NCBI GenBank assembly: GCA_002727515.1
Contig: PBXF01000011.1
Location: forward strand, 91,700-117,343
DNA length: 25,644 nucleotides
DNA from: Methanobacteriota archaeon
Lineage (GTDB): Archaea > Thermoplasmatota > Poseidoniia > Poseidoniales > Poseidoniaceae
Reading direction: 5' to 3'
Shown here: positions 1-6,993 of the stretch, piece by piece
How the letters are laid out: each line of letters opens with the position of its first letter
Position numbering within the stretch: position 1 is the first letter of the stretch
The notes under the pieces: generated by a model
Seen by the model: the letters and a program-made list of their open reading frames with translations, nothing else
Database searches by the model: none
What the model was told of the DNA's origin: nothing
Program-made: the position numbers and the translations under genes

Positions 1-18
1 TGGCAATAAAATATCTGA

Positions 19-1272
19 TTAAGGCCAATTCACGCTTGGCCACTCATTTTCGTTACCCAAATTCCATGGAATTGAACACAAAACTGCTTCCATATCATCC
101 TGATTTGAATATCCCCTTTCTATTTGTATTCTGAAAAGCCAATCTTTCAGTTTACCTAGCGTGATTCCTGGTGACAATCCTGTTCTCTGCATAAGCCAAT
201 TCCCATCAATTATTTGTGAAACTTCGGATGGATATTGCAAAGCCCTTTCAATATTTTCAAATTGATAACCTAGAGCTTTATTCAATTCCAAATGTGAGTC
301 CACATCACTGGAGATAACCTTTCTATAGACTCTTAAGTCTTCTATTTTAGGATGTAGATTAATCAGTGAATGTAGTAACAAACATCTCTTTTGAGTGTGG
401 TTCGATACCTTTAATCTTGAGAGTATATTTGCAACTCTTTCTGACTTCGAGTTGGATAATAGGAGAGCAATTCTTGTTTCTAAATCTAGAGAAATCAATG
501 ATAATTTATCGATAATTTCATTTTCAATAGGTTCTTGCAGTATGGCAAAAAGAATACCATCTTGATTCATTCTTTTTACAACAATAGGTGAATGTAATCC
601 AAGTATAATTCTAGAAAATTCCGACCAGATTCTTTCTACAGAGACTAGGCTTAGCATTGACCGGTTATCTATTAGAGCAGTGGATAGGGAATAATCAGGA
701 TTCCAAACACCATTTTCTCCACGATCCATGAAACGATATGCTCTCATAATTCGAAGTCCATCCTCAGCCAATCTTTCATGGGCATCGCCTACGGCTCTAA
801 GAACGCCGTTTTTGAGGTCAGAAATACCATCAAATGGGTCGAAAAGTAATTCTCTTTCTATATCATAAGCCATAGAATTAATTGTGAAATCTCTTCTAGA
901 GAGGTCAACAGACAAACTTGCTCCCCAATTTACTATCTCTGGTCTGCGTCCGTCACCATAATCCATTTCAGTTCGCAGTGTTGTAGCTTCAAACATTTGC
1001 TCGCCGCTCCTAATGGTTATAGTTCCATATTTTTCTCCTGTTGGAATAATATCTTCAAAAATCGTTTTTATCTCATCAGGTGTGGCTGTCGTGCATAAAT
1101 CAAATTCAGAAGGTGTTTTCCCTAATACACAATCTCTTACTGCTCCACCTACAACCCACGCCCCAAAACCGTTTTCAGTGAACCGATTTATAGTATCGAG
1201 AAGTTCTTTGTTCTCAGGGATCAAATCGGGATAGGTTTCCCCCTCCAAATCCGCCAATCCCTGGTCTCTCAT
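19..1272 (-). CDS. cca: CCA-adding enzyme, class II (bacterial-type) tRNA nucleotidyltransferase
   Basis: Adds or repairs the 3' CCA end of tRNA from CTP and ATP in the cytoplasm. Counting from the ATG at 1272 (417 residues), the head domain has the GG-x2-RD motif at residues 42-47, followed by EFD at 56-58 where the family usually has DxD, so the first metal-binding carboxylate is Glu instead of Asp. The RRDFTINSMAYD motif starts near 126. An EDGLR motif, matching the EDxxR amino-acid template of CCA-adding enzymes, follows, then an ERIWSEF segment. No HD domain is visible. A TTG at 1299 would add nine residues and overlap nothing essential; I prefer the ATG. The gene diverges from the SerK-like gene across about 60 bp. 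A-adding or poly(A) polymerase paralogs share this fold, but a single complete copy with the template motif favours CCA addition. Most archaea use the unrelated class I enzyme. Confidence 0.9.
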   Translation of the reverse strand: MRDQGLADLEGETYPDLIPENKELLDTINRFTENGFGAWVVGGAVRDCVLGKTPSEFDLCTTATPDEIKTIFEDIIPTGEKYGTITIRSGEQMFEATTLRTEMDYGDGRRPEIVNWGASLSVDLSRRDFTINSMAYDIERELLFDPFDGISDLKNGVLRAVGDAHERLAEDGLRIMRAYRFMDRGENGVWNPDYSLSTALIDNRSMLSLVSVERIWSEFSRIILGLHSPIVVKRMNQDGILFAILQEPIENEIIDKLSLISLDLETRIALLLSNSKSERVANILSRLKVSNHTQKRCLLLHSLINLHPKIEDLRVYRKVISSDVDSHLELNKALGYQFENIERALQYPSEVSQIIDGNWLMQRTGLSPGITLGKLKDWLFRIQIERGYSNQDDMEAVLCSIPWNLGNENEWPSVNWP

Positions 1273-1332
1273 ACCTTGGGCGTGGATGATTCTTGGCAAA
1301 GAATTATCCCAAGCATACGATTGGAAATCTCT

Positions 1333-1752
1333 ATGCCGTGGGAAAATGAAGATGTTTCTTTAGTGTCGCTTGATTGGCTCAAGCCCCACGAAGAGATCAA
1401 AGTCAAAAATAGAGATAAGTTACTAGAAATGACAAAAAGATGGGGAGGGTTCACCAAACCTATCATTGTAGATTCAGTTTCTGGAGCTATTCTGGATGGT
1501 CATCATAGGCATTCAGTGGCTGTTTGTTTGGGTTTGAAAAGAGTGCCTGCTATCGTTGTGGATTATCTAAAAGATGAGTCAATAACGGTTGATGTGTGGC
1601 CAAATAGCGAACTTGAAACAATTACAAAGCAAGACGTCATCAATATGAGTTTGAGTTCAGATTTGTACTCTCCAAAAACAAGTAAACATACAATTCAGAA
1701 CGATTTGCCACCAATTCACGTGACGCTTGATATACTAATGAAAGAAGAATAA
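1333..1752 (+). CDS. ParB-fold protein, SerK-like (probable free L-serine kinase family)
   Basis: A 139-residue protein with the ParB/Srx fold signature. The order of motifs is LKPHEE near residues 15-20, a PIIVD strand, the DGHHR motif near 55-59, then LGLKRVPAIVVDY, and a C-terminal SPKTSKH segment. This matches the pattern I know from archaeal SerK (ADP-dependent free serine kinase of Thermococcus) and staphylococcal SbnI, where an N-terminal Glu and the Asp and His of DGHHR act in phosphorylating serine to O-phosphoserine. It lacks any helix-turn-helix, so a plasmid-partition ParB role is unlikely. It is shorter than SerK, which has about 240 residues. The ATG at 1333 fits the family start; a TTG at 1276 would add 19 residues. 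The stop codon abuts the convergent M61 stop. Kinase activity is inference from motifs. Confidence 0.7.
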   Translation: MPWENEDVSLVSLDWLKPHEEIKVKNRDKLLEMTKRWGGFTKPIIVDSVSGAILDGHHRHSVAVCLGLKRVPAIVVDYLKDESITVDVWPNSELETITKQDVINMSLSSDLYSPKTSKHTIQNDLPPIHVTLDILMKEE

Positions 1753-3501
1753 TTATTGCTTTGTATCAGCAATAGATCGCCAAATTTTATTGCCTTTACC
1801 ATCTAATTTTACTTTGTAATTTGGATTGCTGATTGGTTTTACAACAACTCTTTGTAACACTGCCTGTCTACAGATTGTAATTTCTATTTCACTATCGATT
1901 TTATCAAATATCGCTGCATTTAATTCTTTTACGTTCCTAATTCTTAGGTTGTTTACAGCTATAATTTCATCCCCAGTGTGAATAAAATCCCTACATGGAG
2001 AATTAGAATGATGGGTTGTTACTTTTACAGCGCCACTTTTCGCTGACAAATTAAGACCTAGCCATCCGCCCTTTTCTTCTTTCTCGGGCACCATAGCCAT
2101 GCCTAATTTTTTTATTGCATCTTCAACCAATGGTGATTTTCTTCCGCTAACTAATTCATCCAAGAATGAACCTAATCTTCTTGCTCCAGGAATATTTACT
2201 AGTTCCCTCTTGATATCTGAATGGTTAATTCCTGGGTCTTCTGCATCTATGTGATGTTTATTGTAAAGTTTAACAAGAACGTCATCTAGTCCATATTCTC
2301 CTTTAGATCTCTTCCTTATTTCAACATCAAGACAAAATACCGCTAATTCACCTTCTAAGTAATATGAAATGTGAACCTCTCTACTGTAACTATTTGGACA
2401 GTACAAGTGAATCCATGCATCATGACTGCTTTCCTGTAACGATTCATGTTCCATTCCGTTTCTTTGAAGATGCCTTTTCATTTTCCTAGTCCAGTCTTTA
2501 CGATAATCTTCTTCAGACCAAGCTCCACTTCTCAAGCATATTACATCTCCAAGCCATGAAGTTAAACCTTCAAACCACCATAATAAATCTGAATGAACTT
2601 CTTTTTGTAATTCGTAATCAAGGAAATTTTTTGGTCTAAGTCTTTTTACATTCCATTGATGTAAAAACTCGTGACTGAAAAGCGAAATTAAGTCCCTCCA
2701 ATCGTCCTCATTACCATTTTGAAGTGCCCTTCTTGGCATCATTGAAGTTTGGCTTCTGAGATGTTCAAGTCCACCTCTGCCAGACTCAGTTAGATGTAAA
2801 ATTGTGAAGTATTCTTTCCATTCTGGAGTTCCAAACAATGCGTAGTGTTCTCTTACAATTTTTTCCATTGCCGAGACGAATTCTTTTGTTCTATCCAGAG
2901 AATTTTCAAAACCTCCAGAGTCCCATATTTTCAGATATTGTATGCAACCGTCTACTTCAAAAGAATACATTTCATTTGCATTTGATTCCATTATTCCATC
3001 TAGTAATTCATCACGACCTTCAGCATACCATTCGCCTTCCTTTCCGGGTAACTGTGTTGCTGTGTGCCACTTTTTTGGTTTGTCTAAAGTTACTTTATGT
3101 CTTTGTTCAAGTCTATTCTTTTCAATACCTCTAGAAGGTATCATCCAAGTATAAGGTGGCATCATGTGAAGATGAGTTTCGTCGATATGATTGGCTCTGC
3201 ATGTCATTTCAATGGCTAATAATCTGTACGAAATAGTCACACTTTTCGCCGAAGAGACTCCTTGAATTCTTACTCCGTCAACATCAATTCTCTTGGCAGT
3301 TGCACTTTTTCCATCAATAGTTGCTGATAGGTCAGTTAGGTGCTGAATCGGTTCTCGAATGAAATAAGAACCAGGCACCCATCTAGGAAATCTAAATTCT
3401 AGAATATTTCCAGAAAACGGGCCGTTTACAGTAATTGTAACTGAAAATCTCCTGCTCGCTCCGTCGTTCGCATCGATGTGAAAATGCAACCCTGAATTCA
3501 T
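1753..3501 (-). CDS. M61 family glycyl-type aminopeptidase with C-terminal PDZ domain
   Basis: A 582-residue zinc peptidase. The N-terminal beta domain (about 1-170) is followed by the catalytic domain, with GGLEH near residue 250, the zinc and catalytic motif HEFLH at 277-281 followed directly by QWNVKRLRP as is typical of M61, and the third ligand E311 in WWFEG. A PDZ domain occupies roughly residues 470-560, with the GWLGLNL and GDEIIAVNN segments. There is no signal peptide, so it should act in the cytosol, trimming glycine- or small-residue-started peptides. It is the last gene of a three-gene minus-strand operon: its ATG overlaps the stop of the HEAT gene as ATGA, a sign of translational coupling. 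All expected active-site residues are present. Confidence 0.9.
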   Translation of the reverse strand: MNSGLHFHIDANDGASRRFSVTITVNGPFSGNILEFRFPRWVPGSYFIREPIQHLTDLSATIDGKSATAKRIDVDGVRIQGVSSAKSVTISYRLLAIEMTCRANHIDETHLHMMPPYTWMIPSRGIEKNRLEQRHKVTLDKPKKWHTATQLPGKEGEWYAEGRDELLDGIMESNANEMYSFEVDGCIQYLKIWDSGGFENSLDRTKEFVSAMEKIVREHYALFGTPEWKEYFTILHLTESGRGGLEHLRSQTSMMPRRALQNGNEDDWRDLISLFSHEFLHQWNVKRLRPKNFLDYELQKEVHSDLLWWFEGLTSWLGDVICLRSGAWSEEDYRKDWTRKMKRHLQRNGMEHESLQESSHDAWIHLYCPNSYSREVHISYYLEGELAVFCLDVEIRKRSKGEYGLDDVLVKLYNKHHIDAEDPGINHSDIKRELVNIPGARRLGSFLDELVSGRKSPLVEDAIKKLGMAMVPEKEEKGGWLGLNLSAKSGAVKVTTHHSNSPCRDFIHTGDEIIAVNNLRIRNVKELNAAIFDKIDSEIEITICRQAVLQRVVVKPISNPNYKVKLDGKGNKIWRSIADTKQ

Positions 3502-4457
3502 CTCTCCTCACCTGTAAGTTCATAATAGGAGGCTGATAAGTTAATGGCAGATAACTTGATTAATTCATCCTCATTTTCTTCTAGTTGAATCACTCTGCTA
3601 ATGTCAATAGCCGTTTTTCCGTCGAGTTGTTGTATGAGTTTACTCCTAACCATCGAACTAATCTGATTATTTTCTATCATCTTCCACCTCAATTCACTTG
3701 ATTTTTCATCATATTTTCCCCTTAGCCAGAGTGTTGCAGTTTCTGGATTATGTTTGGCGATTAGCGTGATTCTGTCATCTACTTCTGGAATCATTTCCTT
3801 GATGCTTTTCGAAACAATTTTTCTTACTTTAGAACTAGTATCTTTGATTGCTAGTATCATATTATCTCCACCGTTATAGATGGCGTGTTGAGCGGCTGAA
3901 CCTCTTAGTATTTCGTCATTTGATCCGAGTAACTTTCCTATCAATGCATCATCTAATTTGATATCTTTTTTGAACGCATTATCCAAGGCTTTTGTCGCAA
4001 CTATGGGGTGTATGTCATTGATTAAGGTCTGAATTAGATTACTATCATCAGTATTTTCTGCGACGATGCATCTGACCGAGTGATGTTCATCTAGCGCCAT
4101 ATCGTCATGGTAAGATTCGTCACTGATCAAAATTTTAGATGCAAAGGAACGCACGATATGGTCTTCCTCTTTAATCAACACTTTTGCTATTTCCAAGTCT
4201 TTGACAGTTTGCAAAATTTCAGCTGCAATTCTTTTGTCAGTTTTCAATAATGGCACTAAATGTTCTCCTTTTGATGCCCATTTACGGTGTGCTTCAATCG
4301 CTTTACTCCTAAACCATTGGTCTTTATCATTCAATAAATCAACAAAACCGGTTAATGCTCTAGGATTATCAAAATCAAACAGATTTCGGACTGCTTTTCT
4401 TCTTACAGACTGGTCTTTATGTTTCAATCTTGAGATTTCACCATCTATTGTAGCCAT
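3498..4457 (-). CDS. HEAT-repeat protein
   Basis: A 319-residue all-helical protein built from repeated helix pairs. Typical segments are SVRRKAVRNLFDF, ALTGFVDLLNDKDQWFRSKA, HSVRCIVAENTDDSNLI and HPIVATKALDNAF, which fit HEAT or HEAT-like repeats, with drifting later copies to about residue 310. No catalytic motif, membrane segment or signal peptide is visible, so a scaffold or protein-binding role is likely. The start is supported by GGTGAT three bases before the ATG. It lies between a PIMT-like methyltransferase (8 bp upstream) and an M61 peptidase (4-bp ATGA overlap downstream), so it may bridge or recruit these two enzymes; that is inference from position only. Confidence 0.8.
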   Translation of the reverse strand: MATIDGEISRLKHKDQSVRRKAVRNLFDFDNPRALTGFVDLLNDKDQWFRSKAIEAHRKWASKGEHLVPLLKTDKRIAAEILQTVKDLEIAKVLIKEEDHIVRSFASKILISDESYHDDMALDEHHSVRCIVAENTDDSNLIQTLINDIHPIVATKALDNAFKKDIKLDDALIGKLLGSNDEILRGSAAQHAIYNGGDNMILAIKDTSSKVRKIVSKSIKEMIPEVDDRITLIAKHNPETATLWLRGKYDEKSSELRWKMIENNQISSMVRSKLIQQLDGKTAIDISRVIQLEENEDELIKLSAINLSASYYELTGEER

Positions 4458-4465
4458 AATATCAC

Positions 4466-5431
4466 CTAAGGAGTAAAATCTCTATGTGGAGTAGACGAAG
4501 AATAATCATTATCTCCGGAATAGGAGGCTATTTCATCTTGCAGCGATGCAAAGATGAAAGGCCAAATACGTTCATAAATTTCACTTGTCTCCATTATCAA
4601 CTTGACCATTGGGCTTTCCATAGGGTCTTCTAATTCATTTGGAGGGGTTAGGTCATCAGGTAATTGACGTAATTCAGCAACGAGATCGTACATTTGACTA
4701 CGCTCTCTGTCCAATATTATTCCAATATCGAATAAGGTTTCAACCATATTCTCAATCATTGACGCAAGTTCTTCAGGAGATGGAATTTGAACTATACTGT
4801 CTTCTATGTTTAGAGGTCCGAATACTACGCTTCCAAGGTCGGTTTCAAAAAATTCATTACCTTGGTTTTCAATCTTCAATAGATTTTGTTTAACGGTGTT
4901 TCCAATAGGGGCAATAACAAAACCTCCCACATTTATTTTATTATTTAGCCAATCAGGGATGTTCTCAATCTGTCCTGTGACTAATACCCTAGTTGCTCCT
5001 TCTGAATCACTAATTTCCTGAAAGTCATCTACTGTGAAGCAGTCTACAGTGGGATACATTGCTAATTTTCTTTTGATGTAATCAACAATTTCTTGGTTGG
5101 GATCTATCACGGTTACTTTTCCTTTTTCGCCTATAATGTGTGCAATCAATGCTGCTAAGTATCCTCCTTTACCACCAAAAATCAACACTTTGTCTCCAGA
5201 ATTCAACTCAAGATTTTCAATTAGTGTTACTATCATATGTGGTGCTGAAATTGTTTTGCTTCCGCCATGATTTGTCTCAATGAATAATACGGGTCTATCA
5301 TGGTAGAACTCAGTACAATCATAATCAGAAAAATCGCTGATTGAGACCTTTTGCATAGCCTTTTCCAGAGGTTTAGATATTGCGAATCCAGCCCTTTTCA
5401 GGTCTGAAATTAGACTGAAAATATCTCCCAT
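4466..5431 (-). CDS. Protein-L-isoaspartate O-methyltransferase-like protein with C-terminal extension
   Basis: A 321-residue protein. Residues 1-210 follow the PIMT (PCMT) pattern: the substrate-binding TISAPHM segment at 60-66, then SAM motif I at about 82-91 reading VLIFGGKGGY, an acidic strand end VTVID, and a later GGFVIAPIG strand. The usual motif I is GTGSG, so GGKGG is a notable variation. Residues 215-321 form a helical, acidic extension absent from standard 210-230 residue enzymes. PIMT methylates isoaspartate in aged proteins to start repair. A GGAGG site six bases before the ATG supports the start. It is the first gene of the operon with the HEAT and M61 genes. Because motif I is altered, it may use another substrate or be a binding-only homolog. 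Confidence 0.75.
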   Translation of the reverse strand: MGDIFSLISDLKRAGFAISKPLEKAMQKVSISDFSDYDCTEFYHDRPVLFIETNHGGSKTISAPHMIVTLIENLELNSGDKVLIFGGKGGYLAALIAHIIGEKGKVTVIDPNQEIVDYIKRKLAMYPTVDCFTVDDFQEISDSEGATRVLVTGQIENIPDWLNNKINVGGFVIAPIGNTVKQNLLKIENQGNEFFETDLGSVVFGPLNIEDSIVQIPSPEELASMIENMVETLFDIGIILDRERSQMYDLVAELRQLPDDLTPPNELEDPMESPMVKLIMETSEIYERIWPFIFASLQDEIASYSGDNDYSSSTPHRDFTP

Positions 5432-5490
5432 AATTTGCCTCCTATTTCTTGACTAGAGAATCGCATCTATATCGATTTGCATTTTACCAA

Positions 5491-6180
5491 TCAATGAGTT
5501 CGATTGGTTGCAATTAGTCCACCTAGGAATCCGCCTACTATGAATCCCAATAGTGTTGAGATTGGAAGATTAGAAGTCATTTCGTTAAATCCTATTGAAG
5601 CAAGCAGGATTAACGGAGGGCATATCATTACAAATTTTGTGATCAATGAGTTTCTGTCAATTTCCTGTTTAGGATTGATATGAATCGATTTTGCTTTTTT
5701 CTGAACTCTGTTGTCCACGAATTTTTCTTCCAATATTCCTAACACTCGATCTCTAAATTCGGGCTCACGTTTTGAAAATCTGAATATAATTTTGCAATCT
5801 ATTTCTGAACTTGCAATTTTCCCTATTATCAAAAGAGGGTTAGATGAGTCACTCAAAGTTATCAGCACACCACTACCACTATCTCTAACGTGAGATAATG
5901 ACCTCCATCCTCCCACACCTTCATTGTATTGCGACAGTAACTCACGGTATCTCTCAACGAATACAACAGAGCTTTCTACTCCTCTTTTCCTGCCATTTGC
6001 TAATATTGGCGTAAGTATAATCGCTGATAATATGATTACTGAGCCCCAAGTTACGAAAGCCTCTACGAAATATTCCGTTCCTATACTGGATAGAATTCCT
6101 ATTGTTATCATAAAACCTGAGTATAATCCCAGAACTATTGCGGCAGAAAAGGCACGCCTCCAACCTACCTTTTCTTCCAT
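5491..6180 (-). CDS. Uncharacterised four-helix membrane protein
   Basis: A 229-residue protein that I do not recognise. Two hydrophobic helices lie at about 10-32 and 40-62, then a mixed soluble region at about 65-180 containing a GSGVLITLSD segment and basic stretches, then two more helices at about 183-202 and 207-228 ending in glycine-rich GFIVGGFLGG. With an even number of helices, both ends and the central domain should face the same side. I chose the ATG at 6180 because GGTGG lies seven bases before it; a GTG at 6204 would add eight residues. It diverges from the DUF2085 gene across 57 bp. Confidence 0.65.
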   Translation of the reverse strand: MEEKVGWRRAFSAAIVLGLYSGFMITIGILSSIGTEYFVEAFVTWGSVIILSAIILTPILANGRKRGVESSVVFVERYRELLSQYNEGVGGWRSLSHVRDSGSGVLITLSDSSNPLLIIGKIASSEIDCKIIFRFSKREPEFRDRVLGILEEKFVDNRVQKKAKSIHINPKQEIDRNSLITKFVMICPPLILLASIGFNEMTSNLPISTLLGFIVGGFLGGLIATNRTH

Positions 6181-6204
6181 GAGTGTTCCACCAACTAATA
6201 TCAC

Positions 6205-6213
6205 AAAATATAT
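6205..6213. promoter_or_regulatory. TATA-like element between divergent membrane-protein genes
   Basis: AAAATATAT lies in the 57-bp gap between the two divergent genes. Its centre (6209) is 29 bp from each start codon (6180 and 6238), the distance at which an archaeal TATA box would give leaderless or near-leaderless transcripts. The element is AT-only and nearly symmetric, so one site may serve both directions. Position and composition are seen; the function is inferred. Confidence 0.4.
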
Positions 6214-6237
6214 CCGTCAATTTATGCTGGGGAAACC

Positions 6238-6993
6238 ATGGAGAAGAACGGCCTAAAGAATCGTGGCCGAGAAAGGAAAATAGGGCTATGGATAGGAGGG
6301 ATTTCAACATTTTTCTTAATTTCATTTTTCTTGGTTCCATTCTATCTTCCCTCGGGGACGGTTCCAGAACTTTCAGGAAGAGCAAATAGCATCGACTATT
6401 ATTCAGATGATTCTTGGGGGAATGTGCAAACAGAGAGCCAGTCTGGCTTAGGCCATAACCAGAGTGAACACGGTTCTTTCGCTTGGAGTGAGCTTGATTT
6501 TTATGCTGCTTTCATCTATGCTTTCGGTGATTTCAATTGTCATAACAAAGCCGAACGAAGCTGGCACATAAACGATAACCAAATGCCAGTCTGTGTTCGA
6601 GATGTTGGGATATTTGCAGGCTTGGCAATAGGCGGATTTTTGTTCTCGAGAAAAGGCCTAAACCGGTGGACAATAAGAGATAGTTTCCTGTCAATTTTGC
6701 CTGATGACCGCATGGAAAACGTGTACAAAAAGAATAACAGAATGAAATTATTATTACTCATAGCAGTATTAACAATCGCACCAATGGGCTTTGACGGTTT
6801 CATTCAACTATTCACCGATTACGAATCCAATGCATTGATGAGACTTCTTACTGGATTGCCATTTGGAATGTTTATCGGATTATTCTTGGGAGCCTCTTTT
6901 GCAGCAAGACCGATTTATTTTGGTAATATTCCAAATAACGTAAATCTACCTTCAAATACAAAGTTTCAGCTTGTAGCAGAAGAATCAGAGTAA
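6238..6993 (+). CDS. DUF2085 family membrane protein
   Basis: A 251-residue membrane protein with hydrophobic helices at about 15-38, 122-140, 168-187 and 203-228. It carries the features I associate with DUF2085: CH at residues 101-102, RS at about 107, the PVCVRDVG motif with C119, R121 and G124, a PMGFDGFIQ segment after the third helix, then LMRLLTG. The paired Cys and His residues could bind a metal or haem-like group, but no function has been established for the family to my knowledge. The loop between helices 1 and 2 is polar and rich in Ser, Asp and Gln, so it probably lies outside. The ATG at 6238 follows a GGGG stretch and a TATA-like element 29 bp upstream. Confidence 0.75.
   Translation: MEKNGLKNRGRERKIGLWIGGISTFFLISFFLVPFYLPSGTVPELSGRANSIDYYSDDSWGNVQTESQSGLGHNQSEHGSFAWSELDFYAAFIYAFGDFNCHNKAERSWHINDNQMPVCVRDVGIFAGLAIGGFLFSRKGLNRWTIRDSFLSILPDDRMENVYKKNNRMKLLLLIAVLTIAPMGFDGFIQLFTDYESNALMRLLTGLPFGMFIGLFLGASFAARPIYFGNIPNNVNLPSNTKFQLVAEESE

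Noticed and set aside
1333..1752. ParB-fold gene as a plasmid or chromosome partition protein.
   Set aside because: There is no helix-turn-helix domain and no ParA neighbour; motifs fit the SerK/SbnI branch better.
5488..5508. CCAATC and GATTGG inverted arms at the end of the 5491-6180 gene, as a possible terminator.
   Set aside because: The stem is six base pairs with a nine-base spacer, overlaps coding sequence and has no T-run on the relevant strand.
5954..6385. A minus-strand open frame of 143 codons across the divergent promoter region.
   Set aside because: It runs antisense through the DUF2085 gene and through another frame of the neighbouring membrane protein, with no domain signature or ribosome-binding site.
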